DNA from: Nitrosospira sp.
Lineage (GTDB): Bacteria; Pseudomonadota; Gammaproteobacteria; Burkholderiales; Nitrosomonadaceae
NCBI GenBank assembly: GCA_013821425.1
Contig: JACDGV010000001.1
Coordinates: forward strand, 310,001-374,000
Direction of reading: 5' to 3'
DNA length: 64,000 nt
In this document: positions 62,626-64,000 of the stretch, piece after piece
Layout of the letters: the number at the start of each line of letters is the position of its first letter
How positions within the stretch are numbered: the first letter of the stretch is position 1
Translations under genes and position numbers: made by a program
Notes under the pieces: model-generated
The model's database searches: none
What the model was told of the DNA's origin: nothing
What the model saw: only the letters and a program-made list of their open reading frames with translations

Positions 62626-64000
62626 ATGCAACCATTACACCTTGTCTTGCTGTGGCACATGCACCAGCCCGACTACCGCAATTACGAAACGGGCGAATTC
62701 ATGCTGCCCTGGGTCTACCTGCATGCCATCAAGGATTACAGTGACATGGCGGCCCACCTTGAAGCGCATCCGTCGATGAAAGCCGTGGTCAATTTCGTTC
62801 CGGTGCTACTGGATCAACTGGAAGATTATGCAGCGCAATTCGCCTCGGGGACGTTGAGGGATCCCCTCTTGCGGTTGCTTGGTGCCCCCGACCTTGACAA
62901 GGTATCTGCAAGCGACCGGCTGCGAGCGTTCGATAGTTGTTTTCGCAGCAACCATGTAACCATGATGCAGCCTTACCCGGCATACAAGCGCCTGTATGAG
63001 ATGCACGAAACGCTGCGGCAGCGGGGAGAGGCCGAGCTGGCTTATCTCTCAGGTCAATATCTGGCGGACCTGCTCGTCTGGTATCACCTCGCCTGGACAG
63101 GAGAAAGTGTGCGCAGAAACAATGAGGCCGTGGTGCGGCTAATGACGCAGGAAAGGGGTTACAGCTACGCCGACCGCGTTCAGTTACTAGGCGTGATTGG
63201 CGAACTGGTGCGCGGGCTGATTCCGCGGTATCGAGAGCTGGCCGAATCAGGGCAGATCGAATTGTCCACTACCCCGCATTATCATCCCCTTGCGCCGCTG
63301 CTCATTGATTTTGCATCCGCAAGTGACAGCATGCCCAGCGCGAGCTTGCCGGAAGAAGCCAGTTATCCGGGAGGCAGGAGCCGTATGGCCTTTCACTTGG
63401 CTTCGGCGACCGAGAGTCATGCGCGGCGTTTCGGTACTAGACCCGGCGGGGTTTGGCCTGCGGAAGGTGCTGTCTCAACGCCACTACTGGAAATCCTGGC
63501 GGATCATGGTTGCCAGTGGAGCGCGAGCGGGGAAGGAGTGTTGGCCAACAGCCTGCGGAAGTCGTACGCGGGCGGAGTCATGCCGGAAAGAAGCCATTAT
63601 CTTTACCGGCCCTATCGAGTGCAGGGTAAGGCGGACAGCGTAACCTGCTTCTTCCGTGATGAGAGACTGTCGGACATGATCGGGTTCGAGTATTCAAAAT
63701 GGTTTGGACGCGACGCCGCCGAGCATCTGGTGCATTCTCTCGAAGATATCGGCCGTCATGCGCCACCCGGCGAAAGCCCGGTAGTAAGCGTGATCCTGGA
63801 TGGCGAGAATGCATGGGAGTATTACCCCTACAATGGCTATTATTTTCTCAATGATCTCTACGAACTCCTTGAAAACCACGATTCCATCCGTGCTACCACT
63901 TATCGCGACTACATCCCCACGCTGAGCTACGCGGATGTCTCCCCGCTTCCCGTACTGGCGGCGGGAAGCTGGGTTTACGGGACATTCTCCACCTGGATTG
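62626..64000 (+). CDS. GH57-family alpha-amylase/4-alpha-glucanotransferase, cut by window edge
   Basis: An open frame of 458 codons runs from the ATG at 62626 off the end of the window. Family motifs are present in order: LLWHMHQPDYRN at the start, STTPHYHPLAPLL, the nucleophile-region GVWPAEGAVS, the acid motif VILDGENAWEYY, and GSWVYGTFSTWI at the cut end. This is the long GH57 type often found beside glgC and glgA, which acts on glycogen or maltodextrin. It lies 82 bases after glgC and is probably co-transcribed. The C-terminus and its domains cannot be seen. Confidence 0.9.
   Translation, partial: MQPLHLVLLWHMHQPDYRNYETGEFMLPWVYLHAIKDYSDMAAHLEAHPSMKAVVNFVPVLLDQLEDYAAQFASGTLRDPLLRLLGAPDLDKVSASDRLRAFDSCFRSNHVTMMQPYPAYKRLYEMHETLRQRGEAELAYLSGQYLADLLVWYHLAWTGESVRRNNEAVVRLMTQERGYSYADRVQLLGVIGELVRGLIPRYRELAESGQIELSTTPHYHPLAPLLIDFASASDSMPSASLPEEASYPGGRSRMAFHLASATESHARRFGTRPGGVWPAEGAVSTPLLEILADHGCQWSASGEGVLANSLRKSYAGGVMPERSHYLYRPYRVQGKADSVTCFFRDERLSDMIGFEYSKWFGRDAAEHLVHSLEDIGRHAPPGESPVVSVILDGENAWEYYPYNGYYFLNDLYELLENHDSIRATTYRDYIPTLSYADVSPLPVLAAGSWVYGTFSTWI

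Overview
The window reads as chromosomal DNA of an autotrophic betaproteobacterium. The mid-50s GC impression, the gene families and an expanded DabA/NDH-type inorganic-carbon cluster point to an ammonia oxidiser of the Nitrosomonadaceae, most likely Nitrosospira-like. This is recognition, not a database result: no rRNA, amo or RuBisCO gene is present to settle it. I found no insertion sequence, prophage, CRISPR array, tRNA or rRNA.

Layout. 1-9 kb: end of a GH63-like glucosidase, suhB, trmJ, an iscR plus orphan cysteine desulfurase pair, mlaA, a small membrane protein, a secreted di-haem cytochrome of the CCP/MauG type, and galU. 9-16 kb: psd; a CheB-CheR-PAS-histidine kinase-receiver gene broken by one frameshift and one in-frame amber stop; an Atm1-type ABC exporter. 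16-23 kb: a three-gene RND efflux operon (MFP, RND pump, outer membrane factor, start and stop codons overlapping) divergent from an AcrR-like TetR gene. The intergenic region carries a TetR-type operator, eight perfect 9-bp tandem repeats and a CsoR-like palindrome. 23-30.5 kb: a complete suf operon (iscR2, sufA-like, sufB, sufC, sufD, sufS, sufU, nfu-like) behind two or three tandem IscR-type boxes. 30.5-35 kb: hemJ, aroB, dgt, hemE. 35-50.5 kb: an OmpR/EnvZ-type two-component pair, a SulP-like anion transporter with three 11-bp-spaced direct repeats in front of it, a universal stress protein, four complex-I antiporter-like membrane subunits arranged around a large DabA, a beta-carbonic-anhydrase-like gene, and a second, closely related universal stress protein. 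50.5-54.4 kb: a small secreted protein, rsgA, phhB, an M48 protease, orn. 54.4-64 kb: glycogen metabolism (glgP, glgA, glgB, glgC and the start of a GH57 glucanotransferase/amylase).

How it fits together. The suf block supplies Fe-S clusters for a respiration-heavy autotroph, and two IscR paralogues, both with the three cluster cysteines, probably sense cluster supply. The 35-50.5 kb block looks like one inorganic-carbon acquisition module: a candidate bicarbonate transporter, a proton-driven DabA/DabB-type vectorial hydration complex with three extra NuoM-like subunits, and a putative carbonic anhydrase. The two-component system next to it probably controls at least its first gene. The glycogen genes provide a sink for fixed carbon. 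The strongest candidate for something under-described is the four-antiporter-subunit Dab cluster with its carbonic-anhydrase-like partner.
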